A stretch of DNA of 48,955 nucleotides, from assembly GCF_025934275.1 (NCBI RefSeq), contig NZ_JAICYI010000021.1, positions 1-48,955 of the forward strand, given 5' to 3'. The position numbers were made by a program, and so were the translations under genes. The notes beneath the pieces are model-generated. The model was given only the letters and a program-made list of their open reading frames with translations, made no database searches and had not been told where the DNA came from. This DNA comes from Phenylobacterium sp. GTDB lineage: Bacteria; Pseudomonadota; Alphaproteobacteria; Caulobacterales; Caulobacteraceae. Below, in pieces: positions 1 through 9,024 of this stretch (position 1 is its first letter; the number at the start of each line of letters is the position of its first letter).

Positions 1-1
1 G

Positions 2-430
2 CGCGCCGACGCCGCGCGGTTCGGCATCAAGGTGGTGGACGTGCGCACCAAGCGCGTGGACCTGCCGAGCGACGTGGAAGCCTCCGTCTTCAAGCGCATG
101 CGCACCTCGCGCGAGCAGATCGCCGCCCAGACGCGCGGCCAGGGCGAAGCCCAGAAGCGGCAGATCATGGCGACGGCGGACAAGACGGTGACCGTCACGC
201 TCGCAACCGCCACCCAGGAGGCGGAGACCACCCGCGGCCTGGGCGACGCCGCGCGCACCCGCATCTTCGCCCAGGCCTATGGCCGCGACCCGGCGTTCGC
301 GGCCTTCTACCGCTCGATGCAGGCCTATGACGCGGCGCTCGCCAACGGCGACACGACGCTGGTGATCTCGCCCGACAGCGACTTCTTCAAGTACTTCCAG
401 CGCGGGCCCGGCGGCTCTGGGCGGCGCTAA
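2..430 (+). CDS. hflC: HflC, FtsH protease modulator (3' part only)
   Basis: The frame is open from base 2, so the N-terminal half, with its membrane anchor, lies outside the window. HflC is an SPFH/prohibitin-family protein that with HflK forms the inner-membrane complex that holds and modulates FtsH. The visible part shows the end of the SPFH domain (FGIKVVDVRTKRVDLP), then a charged helical arm rich in Arg, Gln, Ala and Glu, then the C-terminal stretch ending in LVISPDSDFFKYF, which is characteristic of HflC. HflK is inferred to lie just upstream. The convergent HAD gene ends at 427, so the two stops overlap by four bases. Confidence 0.93.
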   Translation, partial: RADAARFGIKVVDVRTKRVDLPSDVEASVFKRMRTSREQIAAQTRGQGEAQKRQIMATADKTVTVTLATATQEAETTRGLGDAARTRIFAQAYGRDPAFAAFYRSMQAYDAALANGDTTLVISPDSDFFKYFQRGPGGSGRR

Positions 431-1116
431 AGCCGACCGCTCATCCCGGAGTGATATCGCGGCTCCAAGAGTCCGCGCACCTCGTGCAGGTCGGCGGCGA
501 TCCGGACGCAGAGCGAGCGCATCTCCTCGGTGGGATCGAGCATGTCCGGCACCATGATGGTCATCATGCCGGCCGCGGCCGCCGAGCGGACGCCGTTGTG
601 GCTGTCCTCCAGGGCCAGGCAGTGGGCGGGATCGACGCCCAGCGCCTCGGCCGCCTTCAGGTAGGGATCGGGACTGGGCTTCGGCCGCGGATAGTCGCCT
701 TGGGCGAGCACGGCGTGGAAGCGGTCCAGGAGCCCGTGCGCGGTCAGGTGATGCTCCACGTCGACCCGCCGCGAGGAGGTGCAGACCGCCCGCGGCAGCC
801 GGCAGGCGTCGAGATGGTCGAGGATCTCCAGGACGCCGGCCTTCAGCGCGATCTTCGCCTGCGCCAGCTCATAGAACCGCCGGACCGAGCCGTCGCGCAG
901 GGCGTCGGTGTCGAAGTCGGGACCGAAGTGATCGCGCAGCACCTGGGCGCTGCCGGCCCAGGCGTGGCCGATCATGCGCTTCATCACCGCGAGCGGAAGA
1001 TCATAGCCCATGGCCGCGGCCTGGCTCGTCAGGGCCTCGCAATAGACCACCTCGGAGTCGACCAGCAGGCCGTCCATGTCGAAGACGACGGCCTTGACGT
1101 CGCGCGGCAGAGCCAT
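427..1116 (-). CDS. HAD-superfamily phosphatase, beta-phosphoglucomutase-like subgroup
   Basis: A soluble HAD-type hydrolase of about 229 residues. Motif I is FDMDGLLVDSE, with nucleophile and acid/base Asp at residues 13 and 15. A helical cap follows, then CTSSRR (motif II) and the acidic loop LALEDSHNGVRSA (motif IV). The form is that of the beta-phosphoglucomutase/phosphoglycolate phosphatase subgroup; the substrate cannot be read from sequence. I chose the ATG at 1116 because motif I then sits close to the N terminus, as in the family. An in-frame GTG at 1155 is possible and has no better ribosome site. It lies just downstream of serB on the same strand, so the two are probably cotranscribed. 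Confidence 0.85.
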   Translation of the reverse strand: MALPRDVKAVVFDMDGLLVDSEVVYCEALTSQAAAMGYDLPLAVMKRMIGHAWAGSAQVLRDHFGPDFDTDALRDGSVRRFYELAQAKIALKAGVLEILDHLDACRLPRAVCTSSRRVDVEHHLTAHGLLDRFHAVLAQGDYPRPKPSPDPYLKAAEALGVDPAHCLALEDSHNGVRSAAAAGMMTIMVPDMLDPTEEMRSLCVRIAADLHEVRGLLEPRYHSGMSGRL

Positions 1117-1163
1117 GGGCCGCTTTAGCCGAATCGACGCGGGCGTCCAATTCACGCCTGGAT

Positions 1164-2057
1164 TCAGTCGGTGACGAACTCGCTGTCCCGATAGCCTTGG
1201 AAATGGAGCAGCGCGGTCAGGTCCGCATGATCCACCCGCGCGTTGGCCTGGGCCGCGACGATCGGCTTGGCGCGGTAGGCGACGCCCAGGCCCGCCACCT
1301 CGATCATCGCCAGATCGTTGGCCCCGTCGCCCACGGCCAGGATCTCAGATAGAGCGAGGTCCAGCGCCTCCGCTTCCTGCAGCAGCGTCTGCAGCTTGGC
1401 CTCGCGCCCGAGGATGGGCTCGGCGACCAGGCCAGCGAGCGTCCCGCTTTCCTCGATCAGCACGTTGGCGCGCTCGGCATGAAAGCCCGCCGCGGCCGCG
1501 ACCCGTCCGGTGAAGAAGCTGAACCCGCCGGAGACCAGCACGCAGCGGGCGCCGCCCGCGGCCATGGTGCGCACCAGCGTCCTGGCGCCGGGATTGAGCC
1601 GCACACGCTCGTCGAAGGTCCGCTGCAAGGCGCTCACCGGCAGGCCGCGCAGCAGCGCCACGCGTTCCCTCAGCGCGGTCTCGAACTCCAGCTCGCCGCG
1701 CATGGCCCGTTCGGTGATGGCGGCGATGTGCGGCTTCAGACCCGCGAAATCCGCAAGCTCGTCCAGGCACTCCACGTTGATGATCGTGGAGTCCATGTCG
1801 GCGACCAGGAGCCGCTTCCTGCGTCCGTTCCACGGCTGCACGCAGACGTCGATCGGCCGGCCGGCGAGCGCGCCTTCCGCGGCCTCGCGCACGGCGGTCT
1901 CGCCCTCGGCCTCCACCGCCACGTCGATCGCAAGAGGTCCCAGCGGGCGAGGCTCCTTGACGCGGGCCTGCGCGCCTGCGAGCGCTTGCGCCAGCCCGGC
2001 GAGCGCGCCCTGGGCGGCGCCCCGCGCCGGGCTCACGAGGGTGAGGGCAAGCTGCAT
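1164..2057 (-). CDS. serB: Phosphoserine phosphatase SerB
   Basis: SerB dephosphorylates phosphoserine in the last step of serine synthesis. The 297-residue protein has an N-terminal ACT-like region (about residues 1-75) and a HAD catalytic domain. Motif I is [18 protein letters not shown] (Asp87, Asp89), motif II is [11 protein letters not shown], and motif IV is [12 protein letters not shown], all diagnostic for SerB. The start ATG at 2057 is preferred because [10 protein letters not shown] is the usual beginning of this group; the longer frame upstream is only antisense to miaA. Its ATG and the miaA ATG overlap on opposite strands (CATG at 2055-2058), so its promoter must lie inside miaA. 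The HAD phosphatase follows as a likely operon partner. Confidence 0.95.
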   Translation of the reverse strand: MQLALTLVSPARGAAQGALAGLAQALAGAQARVKEPRPLGPLAIDVAVEAEGETAVREAAEGALAGRPIDVCVQPWNGRRKRLLVADMDSTIINVECLDELADFAGLKPHIAAITERAMRGELEFETALRERVALLRGLPVSALQRTFDERVRLNPGARTLVRTMAAGGARCVLVSGGFSFFTGRVAAAAGFHAERANVLIEESGTLAGLVAEPILGREAKLQTLLQEAEALDLALSEILAVGDGANDLAMIEVAGLGVAYRAKPIVAAQANARVDHADLTALLHFQGYRDSEFVTD

Positions 2058-2988
2058 GGAGCCCCGCATCTGGCTGATCGCCGGGCCCACGGCAAGCGGC
2101 AAGTCGGCGCTCGCCCTGCAGCTCGCCGAAGCCGCGGACGCCGAGATCGTCAACGCCGATTCCATGCAGCTCTACCGCGACCTGCGGATCGTGACCGCCC
2201 GTCCGAGCCCGCAGGACGAGAGCCGAGCGCCGCACCATCTGTTCGGGATCGCCGACGCCGCCGACGCCTGGTCGGTCGGCCGCTGGCTGCGGGCGGCGGG
2301 CGAGCTCATGGCCCGGCTGGCCGAGGCGCATCGGCCGGTGATCCTGGTGGGCGGCGCGGGGCTCTACTTCCGCGCCCTGACGCGCGGCCTGGCCGACATC
2401 CCGCCGGTCCCGGCGCAGGCGCGGCGCGAGGCCGAGCTGGAGTTCGACCAGATGGGCGAAAGCGCCTTCCGCGGACGGCTAGGCGCCTACGACCCGGCCG
2501 CCGCGGCGCGCATCGCGCCCGGCGACCGCCAGCGGCTGGTGCGCGCCTGGGAGGTGTTCGCCGCCACCGGCACCCCGCTTACCGACTGGCAGGAGACCGG
2601 CCGGCCGAGCCTGGCTCCCGAGGCCTGGCGCGGGGTCGCCCTGGAGCCGCCGCGCGAGACGCTCTACGCCCGCTGCGACGCACGGCTGGAGGCGATGGCG
2701 GCGCAAGGCGCGCTCGACGAAGTGGCGGCGCTGATCGCGCGCAACCTCGATCCCGAGCTGCCGGCGATGAAGGCGGTGGGCGTGCGCGAGCTGGCCGCCC
2801 ACGTCCGCGGCGAAGCGACGCGCGAGGCGGCGCTGGCGGCGGCCAAACGCGAGACCCGCCGCTACGCCAAGCGCCAGCTCACCTGGCTGCGCGGCCAGAT
2901 GGCCGATTGGCCGCGCCTGGCCGGCGACACCGCCGAGGCGCAATGGAGGCAGTTTCTTGCCCTGGAGCCGAGCTTGACGCGTACCTAG
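2056..2988 (+). CDS. miaA: tRNA dimethylallyltransferase MiaA
   Basis: MiaA transfers a dimethylallyl group to A37 of tRNAs reading UNN codons, the first step toward ms2i6A. The protein is 310 residues, the usual length. It begins [20 protein letters not shown], with the P-loop GPTASGKS at residues 10-17, followed by [12 protein letters not shown] (the conserved Asp and the Gln-Leu-Tyr element), the [11 protein letters not shown] motif, and the C-terminal [12 protein letters not shown] signature. A GAGG ribosome site at 2043-2046 lies nine bases before the ATG. The gene starts back to back with serB, the two start codons sharing two bases. The ilvB leader follows 36 bases after its stop, and a -35-like element for it lies inside the miaA 3' end. 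Confidence 0.97.
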   Translation: MEPRIWLIAGPTASGKSALALQLAEAADAEIVNADSMQLYRDLRIVTARPSPQDESRAPHHLFGIADAADAWSVGRWLRAAGELMARLAEAHRPVILVGGAGLYFRALTRGLADIPPVPAQARREAELEFDQMGESAFRGRLGAYDPAAAARIAPGDRQRLVRAWEVFAATGTPLTDWQETGRPSLAPEAWRGVALEPPRETLYARCDARLEAMAAQGALDEVAALIARNLDPELPAMKAVGVRELAAHVRGEATREAALAAAKRETRRYAKRQLTWLRGQMADWPRLAGDTAEAQWRQFLALEPSLTRT

Positions 2989-3002
2989 CGGCATGCGAAA
3001 GC
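2974..3002 (+). promoter_or_regulatory. Candidate housekeeping promoter for the ilvB leader
   Basis: TTGACGC at 2974-2980, inside the end of miaA, is followed after 14 bases by GCGAAAGC at 2995-3002. This resembles the Caulobacter housekeeping consensus (TTGACGS, 10-14 bases, GCTANAWC), matching five of the seven specified -10 positions. Transcription would start about 3008-3010, just before the leader peptide ribosome site at 3018. The -35 match is good and the -10 match is weak. Confidence 0.4.
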
Positions 3003-3024
3003 GCTGAACTATCGTTTGGAAGGA

Positions 3025-3075
3025 ATGCCCGTGCGCGGAATTCTTGTACTCGTAGGGCGACCGCCAGCGGATTGA
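3025..3075 (+). CDS. ilvB leader peptide (attenuator sensor)
   Basis: A 16-codon reading frame encodes MPVRGILVLVGRPPAD. Its core is Ile-Leu-Val-Leu-Val, read by ATT CTT GTA CTC GTA; AT-ending codons are unusual in this GC-rich genome. The ribosome site GGAAGGA (3018-3024) abuts the ATG and lies at ideal spacing (6 bases) from an in-frame GTG at 3031, so the peptide may instead start there. The stop codon at 3073-3075 lies in the first arm of a hairpin, and a terminator follows 38 bases later, just before ilvB. This is the layout of a branched-chain amino acid attenuator: stalling at Ile, Leu or Val codons should favour readthrough into ilvB. Attenuation of ilvBN is known in Caulobacter crescentus. 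Confidence 0.82.
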   Translation: MPVRGILVLVGRPPAD

Positions 3076-3090
3076 GCGCCTCGCGCTCAA
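3072..3090 (+). promoter_or_regulatory. ilvB leader hairpin overlapping the leader stop codon
   Basis: TTGAGCGC at 3072-3079 pairs perfectly with GCGCTCAA at 3083-3090 around a three-base loop. The leader stop TGA lies in the first arm. Outside it, GCGACCG (3057-3063) is complementary to CGGTCGC (3099-3105), which would enclose this hairpin in a longer stem. These are the likely alternative structures of the attenuator. Which one acts as antiterminator cannot be settled by eye. Confidence 0.6.
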
Positions 3091-3112
3091 ACGCCGAACG
3101 GTCGCTTGCACC

Positions 3113-3134
3113 AGGCCCCCCGCGGGCCTTTTTT
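3113..3134 (+). terminator. ilvB attenuator terminator
   Basis: AGGCCC (3113-3118) and GGGCCT (3124-3129) form a GC-rich stem with a five-base loop, followed directly by a run of six T ending at 3134. This is an intrinsic terminator placed 25 bases before the ilvB start. Its position after a leader peptide rich in Ile, Leu and Val marks it as an attenuator rather than the end of miaA transcription. Confidence 0.82.
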
Positions 3135-3159
3135 AATGCCTCCAGGCCAAAGTTCCGCC

Positions 3160-4950
<1,791 letters not shown>

Positions 4951-4977
4951 GGCGGCGGGCCGAGCGGACGGCCGTCC

Positions 4978-5292
4978 TCAGCGGGCGCCGATGCGGTTCA
5001 GGACCTCGCGCGGGATGGCGTACTGGGCGATGACCCCGGCGCGGTCGCGCAGGCCAATCACCTCACGCTGCACGAAGAAGCACCAGGCCGCATCCGCCGC
5101 CTCGCGGACCAGCGCCGCGCGCCCCTCCCCGCCCGCATGGCCGTTCAGCGCCGCCAGCGCCGCCTCCAGCCGCGCGCCCTGGCGGCCGAGCGCGGCCGCC
5201 TGCTCCTGCAGCAGCTCGTAGCGGAGCACGGCCTCGCCGGTCTCGACGCCGAGGCGCTTGCTCAGGCTCTGGGTGAAGTGCGGCGATGGCAT
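4978..5292 (-). CDS. Small conserved protein, probably DUF6665 family
   Basis: A 104-residue soluble protein of unknown function. It is mostly alpha-helical by composition (many Ala, Glu, Leu, Arg), with an N-terminal SLSKRLGVETGEAVLRYELL segment and a conserved-looking end, CFFVQREVIGLRDRAGVIAQ followed by YAIPREVLNRIG. That end matches what I recall of the small DUF6665 family of Caulobacterales; the assignment is from memory and moderate. The start at 5292 (MPSPHFTQ) is chosen because upstream residues of the longer frame look non-coding. It is the last gene of a three-gene minus-strand block that separates ilvB from ilvN, 43 bases after its upstream neighbour. Confidence 0.72.
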   Translation of the reverse strand: MPSPHFTQSLSKRLGVETGEAVLRYELLQEQAAALGRQGARLEAALAALNGHAGGEGRAALVREAADAAWCFFVQREVIGLRDRAGVIAQYAIPREVLNRIGAR

Positions 5293-5335
5293 CGGGCCGA
5301 TGTCGGGCGCTTTCGGGCCAAAGGCAAGCGCCGCC

Positions 5336-5935
5336 TCAGGCGAGCGCGAGTTCAGGAAGCTCAAGCCAGGCGGCCTGGACGGCGAGCTTGTAGTCCTCGC
5401 TCCAGGGCGGGCCGAGCGTCGCACCCATGGCCTTCAGCCGCGCCGCCAACTCCAACGGGCCGACGCCCAGCCGGTCGGCGGTGAGCGCCGGCAGCTCGCG
5501 TTCCACCACGCGCCGCACGGCGAGGCCCGCCGCCGCGCAGCCGGCGGCGACGGCGTCGCGGGCGAAGTCCCCCTCCGCTGTGTGGATCCGCGAATGGCTG
5601 GCGAGGATGTCGGCGAGCGCGGGCGGCAGCTTCGCGGTCGAGGCCGCCGTCGCCGCCAGCCGCACCTCGACGTCGCGTGCGCGCATGCGGCTGAGCAGGC
5701 CCTCGATCCCGCGGGCCAGGTTGGCGACGCAGGCGCGGCGCGACGCCTCGATGACGGCGGGCGCGGCGGAGAGCTCGGCCTCGGCCGCGCGGTGAAACGG
5801 GAACTTCTCGCCGGGCCCGGCGAACGCCAGCCGCTCGCGCCAGACGACGTCCGGCGCATCGGCCGAGCCCGCCACCACGGCGGCGGCGGTCCAGTAGGTG
5901 TGGGGCCGAAGCCCGAGGACAGCGGAGGCCGGCAT
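5336..5935 (-). CDS. Conserved hypothetical protein, 199 residues
   Basis: I recognise no named domain, but the sequence has the look of a conserved soluble protein: a start of MPASAVLGLRPHTYWTAA, then VVWRERLAFAGPGEKFPFHR, a central LPPALADILASHSRIHTAEG, and an end of LGPPWSEDYKLAVQAAWLEL. The block ASHSRIHTAEGDFARDAV, with His and acidic residues, is the best candidate for a functional site. The start ATG at 5935 begins where protein-like composition begins; the longer frame to 6118 is antisense noise. It is the middle gene of the minus-strand block between ilvB and ilvN and is probably cotranscribed with its neighbours. Function unknown. Confidence 0.75.
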   Translation of the reverse strand: MPASAVLGLRPHTYWTAAAVVAGSADAPDVVWRERLAFAGPGEKFPFHRAAEAELSAAPAVIEASRRACVANLARGIEGLLSRMRARDVEVRLAATAASTAKLPPALADILASHSRIHTAEGDFARDAVAAGCAAAGLAVRRVVERELPALTADRLGVGPLELAARLKAMGATLGPPWSEDYKLAVQAAWLELPELALA

Positions 5936-6005
5936 CGTGGGACCCTCTCCTGCCTGGCGAGTCTGCCGCAAGCTGCGCCGCCCGGCCAGCGTCCGGCGCC
6001 GGGCT

Positions 6006-7025
6006 TCACCCGGCGCCGAACACCTCAGCGACCGCAAAGTCGGCGGGCCGCAAGGGGAAGGGGTCCGCGCCGCGCGAGGCGATCGCGCGGTCCAGCTCCC
6101 ACCCCGAACGGCCCACATGGACGCCGATCAGCGCGAGCTCGGAGGCGATCGCCTCCTGCAGCGGCTCCGGCACCGGAAGGTTGCCGGCGAGCCTCGCCTG
6201 CTCGAGCCGCCAGCCGAAGATGTGGTCGCGGCCGAGCTCCACGACCGCGCCGGGCTCGCCCAGCCACTCGTAGTAGGCCGACCAGCCGGAACAGGCGTAG
6301 GGCAGCTGCTCGGCCAGGCAGTTGCGGAAGCGCTTCGCCGCGCGGCGCAGGTCGGCCTTGGTGGCGAGCGGCCTGAGCACCGCCGTGCCCGGATGCGGTG
6401 GCGCCGGCGGCTCCGGATAGAGCTCGTCCCGCACCGCCTCGAACAGGGCCGGCACGTTCGCCGCGCGCGCCCAGCGGGCGGCCGCCCTCGCCGCAGCGGC
6501 CGGGCCGGAGCGGAAGCGGATCACGCCGTAGGCTTCGCACAGCACCGCCGCGCCGCGGGCGTCGAGGCCCAAGGCCAGGTGGACCGCGCCGGCCATCGGC
6601 TCCGGCAGGGCGGCCAGGGCGCGCACCAGCTCGGGCGCGAGGACCTCGGCGTGCCAGATCGCCTTGGCGGCCTGCCGGTGGCGCAACAGGCCGGCGAGCG
6701 CACGGTAGTCCGCGGCGGTCCAGGCGACATCGCCCATGCGGCTCACCGCGCGCGCCAGACCCAGAGGCGGCGCCGGGCCCGCCGCCAGACGGATCGCATG
6801 CGGCAGCCGCGCCTCCAGGATCGCGGCCGCGACGGCGTCGCGGCCCCACGCCAAGGCCAGGCAGACGAGGTGCCGGCGCGCCGCGCGCGCGGTCAGGAAC
6901 GGCGCATGCGGCGCCGGCCACAACGCCGCCACGCGCGTGGCGAACTCGCCGGCGATCAGCTTGAGGAGGGAGGTGGCCTCCGCCTTCGCCACGGCGGGGA
7001 CCCCGCCGGCGACGGGGAAGAACAT
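6006..7025 (-). CDS. Hypothetical protein, 339 residues
   Basis: No family recognised. The N-terminal two thirds is Ala/Leu-rich and helical. The C-terminal third looks most constrained: LRRAAKRFRNCLAEQLPY, then SAYYEWLGEPGAVVELGRD, FGWRLEQARLAGN and SELALIGVHVGRSGW. The lone Cys in FRNCLAEQ and the Trp/Tyr-rich strands resemble uncharacterised alphaproteobacterial proteins. The start at 7025 (MFFPVAGG) has a GGAG about nine bases upstream; an in-frame extension to 7334 has no protein-like composition. No signal peptide or membrane segment is evident. It is the first full-length gene of the minus-strand block inserted between ilvB and ilvN. Confidence 0.72.
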   Translation of the reverse strand: MFFPVAGGVPAVAKAEATSLLKLIAGEFATRVAALWPAPHAPFLTARAARRHLVCLALAWGRDAVAAAILEARLPHAIRLAAGPAPPLGLARAVSRMGDVAWTAADYRALAGLLRHRQAAKAIWHAEVLAPELVRALAALPEPMAGAVHLALGLDARGAAVLCEAYGVIRFRSGPAAAARAAARWARAANVPALFEAVRDELYPEPPAPPHPGTAVLRPLATKADLRRAAKRFRNCLAEQLPYACSGWSAYYEWLGEPGAVVELGRDHIFGWRLEQARLAGNLPVPEPLQEAIASELALIGVHVGRSGWELDRAIASRGADPFPLRPADFAVAEVFGAG

Positions 7026-7077
7026 CGATTGGGCTCCGGTGGGCGCGGACGCGCCCTGTTCCGGAGCGGCCGCGTGG

Positions 7078-7179
7078 TCAGTCGTCTTGGTTCGAGCGCG
7101 CGTCAGACCCGACGAGGCGGCGCGCGCAAGCGGTCCCGCAGATGCGGGCCCGGCTTGGGGTGTCGTCGCGCAACGCCAT
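7078..7179 (-). CDS. Possible 33-residue small protein or leader peptide
   Basis: A short minus-strand frame with a strong ribosome site (AAGGAGAG about ten bases before the ATG at 7179). The peptide begins MALRDDTPSRARICGTACAR and ends SNQDD; it has two Cys separated by three residues and is otherwise polar and basic. It ends 53 bases before the start of the 339-residue hypothetical gene on the same strand, so it could be a small protein or a translated leader. Support rests on the ribosome site alone. Confidence 0.35.
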   Translation of the reverse strand: MALRDDTPSRARICGTACARRLVGSDARSNQDD

Positions 7180-7519
7180 TCGGTGAACTCTCCTTCGCGT
7201 GGGGCCGGCCATGTCCCATGAACCGGGGCCGCCAGGCAAGAGCCCGCCCGGGAGAACTGGCCGGACGGCCACGATTGTGGCCCGGCCGCAACGCCTGCCG
7301 CGAGCCCGCCCGCGCGATTCCGCTGATGGCCCATGCCCTGGTCCTCTCGTTCGCTCAGAGGACGAGGCTACCCGCCTGCCGCCGACACCCTGGTGTCAGC
7401 AGCGTCCACGGCTGCGACGAGCGCCTGCGACATCTCCAGCGGCCGCTGTGGGAGCCGCTGGAACTTGCCGGTCACGACCGGGTGTGACACCTCATCGGCT
7501 CTCCCTCGGGATTTGCCCC
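7180..7519. other. Gene-free region before ilvN with several inverted repeats
   Basis: No convincing full gene lies between the start of the minus-strand block and ilvN. The part next to ilvN carries several short perfect dyads on the plus strand: TCCTCT/AGAGGA (7342-7362), GACACC-CT-GGTGTC (7384-7397), CCGGTC-AC-GACCGG (7468-7481) and GGTGT-G-ACACC (7481-7491). The second and fourth share the same arm. The ilvN promoter and any structured leader must lie here. I could not identify a clear -35/-10 pair, and no Ile/Leu/Val-rich leader peptide with a ribosome site is visible. Confidence 0.5.
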
Positions 7520-8068
7520 ATGACCGACCCCCAGCCCGCCTCCGTCTACGACCTCGCCCACGCCGAGGAGCCGGAGACGCTCGCCACCTTCGCCTGCCTG
7601 GTGGACAACGAGCCGGACGTGCTGCACCGGGTGGTCGGGCTGTTCGCCGCACGCGGCTACAACATCGAGAGCCTGACGGTCGCCGAGACCGACCGCAACG
7701 CCCACACCAGCCGGATCACCATCGTCACCCGCGGCACGCCGCAGGTGCTGGCCCAGATCGAGGCGCAGCTGAAGAAGATGGTCTCCATGCGCCACGTGCA
7801 GGACGTGACGCGCGACCCGAACGGGCTGGAGCGCGAGCTGGCGCTGGTGAAGGTGCGCGGCTCGGGCCCCGACCGGGTCGAGGCGCTCCGCGTCTCCGAC
7901 ATCTTCCGCGCGAAGGTGATCGACACCACCCACGAGAGCTTCGTCTTCGAGGTGACCGGCGCCCCGTCGAAGATCGACCGCTTCGTCGAGCTGATGCGCC
8001 CGCTGGGCCTCGTGGAGGTGTCGCGGACCGGCGTGCTCTCCATCCAGCGCGGCGTCGAGACGCTCTGA
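7520..8068 (+). CDS. ilvN: Acetolactate synthase, regulatory small subunit
   Basis: IlvN binds valine and gives feedback control to the IlvB catalytic subunit. The 182-residue protein has the N-terminal ACT domain (FACLVDNEPDVLHRVVGLFA, then RGYNIESLTVAETD and SRITIVTRG) and the C-terminal domain (VSDIFRAKVIDTTHESFVFE, then MRPLGLVEVSRTGVLSIQRG). It is full length. Start ATG at 7520 has only a weak ribosome site (GGGA). In most proteobacteria ilvN directly follows ilvB; here three opposite-strand genes lie between, so it cannot share the ilvB attenuator unless an unusually long transcript runs through antisense genes. It therefore probably has its own promoter in the dyad-rich region upstream. 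Confidence 0.96.
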   Translation: MTDPQPASVYDLAHAEEPETLATFACLVDNEPDVLHRVVGLFAARGYNIESLTVAETDRNAHTSRITIVTRGTPQVLAQIEAQLKKMVSMRHVQDVTRDPNGLERELALVKVRGSGPDRVEALRVSDIFRAKVIDTTHESFVFEVTGAPSKIDRFVELMRPLGLVEVSRTGVLSIQRGVETL

Positions 8069-8100
8069 GGCGGCCGGAACCGTCGGGAAGGCGACCCGCT

Positions 8101-9018
8101 TTGAAAGGCGTGCGCCCGATCGTCCTGACCCCCCTGATCGCCCTCGCCTGGGCCGGCGCGGCTCAGGCGCAGCTGCTGCGCATCCCGATCAGGCCGAGAG
8201 CGCCGGCCGGCGAGCCGCCGGTCGCGGTCGCGCCACCCGGGCTGCCCCCCTCGGAGGCCGAGATCTGGCCGTTCCCGGCGCCTGATCCGAAGTCCTGGTG
8301 GGATGAGCCGGGCCTCAAGCGGCCCGAAGCCGCCGATCCGCTGGCCGGGCGGCGGATCCCCCGCGGCTCGACGCTCGCGCCGGTCAGCAACGGCATCGAT
8401 CCGTCGACCTACCGACTGTGGGGCCTGATGCCGCTGCAGTGGGAGGTGCTCTATCCGGGCGAGATGATCGTCGAGGCCTGGGTGCGGCCCTCGACCAGCG
8501 TTCGCCAGAGCGTCGTGCGGGTGATCGTGCGGCGCGACGGCAAGGCCTTCGTCCAGGTGCGCGCGGGCCTCGCGTGCTGCGAGGCCGACATTGCGCGGCG
8601 GATCGGCTTCGACGCCGAGCTGCCGCCCGGCTCGGCCGAACGCTTCCTCGCCCTGCGCGACAATCCGGCGTGGAGCTCGCCGCGCCTGGTGCGCACGGAG
8701 GAGCACAACGCGGCGCAAGGGCTGTGCGTGAACGGGGTCTCCTACGACCTGACGCTGCTGGTCCGCGGCCAGTCGCGGGCCCTGCACCGCGCCTGCGACG
8801 ACGCCGCCATCGGGCAGGTCGCCGACATCCTGGAGCCGGTGCTGCGGGCGGGGCTGGGCCACGACCCGCGGTTCGACATCCTGTTCCGCGGCAAGATCGA
8901 CTTCGGCGCCGAACGCTCGGCCTACCACGAGCTGATCGCCTCGGGCGGCTCGCTGAAGGCCGATCCGCAGGGCCGGCTGCAGCCGCCCGGCGCCGAGATC
9001 GCGCCGAAGCCGGAGTAG
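8101..9018 (+). CDS. Secreted hypothetical protein
   Basis: No family recognised. A TTG start at 8101 is chosen because GGGAAGG (8085-8091) lies nine bases upstream and because it yields a good Sec signal peptide (MKGVRPIVLTPLIALAWAGA, with likely cleavage after AQA near residue 24). The 305-residue product has a Pro-rich linker, then a mixed domain with RLWGLMPLQWEVLYPGEMIV, an RQSVVRVIVRRDGKAFVQVR strand pair, a vicinal Cys pair in LACCEADIARRIGF, and LRTEEHN-like and GLCVNGVSYDLTLLV segments. It is probably periplasmic with possible disulphides. It follows ilvN by 32 bases and may be cotranscribed with it. Confidence 0.75.
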   Translation: MKGVRPIVLTPLIALAWAGAAQAQLLRIPIRPRAPAGEPPVAVAPPGLPPSEAEIWPFPAPDPKSWWDEPGLKRPEAADPLAGRRIPRGSTLAPVSNGIDPSTYRLWGLMPLQWEVLYPGEMIVEAWVRPSTSVRQSVVRVIVRRDGKAFVQVRAGLACCEADIARRIGFDAELPPGSAERFLALRDNPAWSSPRLVRTEEHNAAQGLCVNGVSYDLTLLVRGQSRALHRACDDAAIGQVADILEPVLRAGLGHDPRFDILFRGKIDFGAERSAYHELIASGGSLKADPQGRLQPPGAEIAPKPE

Positions 9019-9024
9019 CCGGCC

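Noticed and set aside
7326..7487. A 53-codon frame beginning MAHALVLSF as an ilvN leader peptide
   Set aside because: No ribosome site, few Ile/Leu/Val codons in a row, and no terminator after it.
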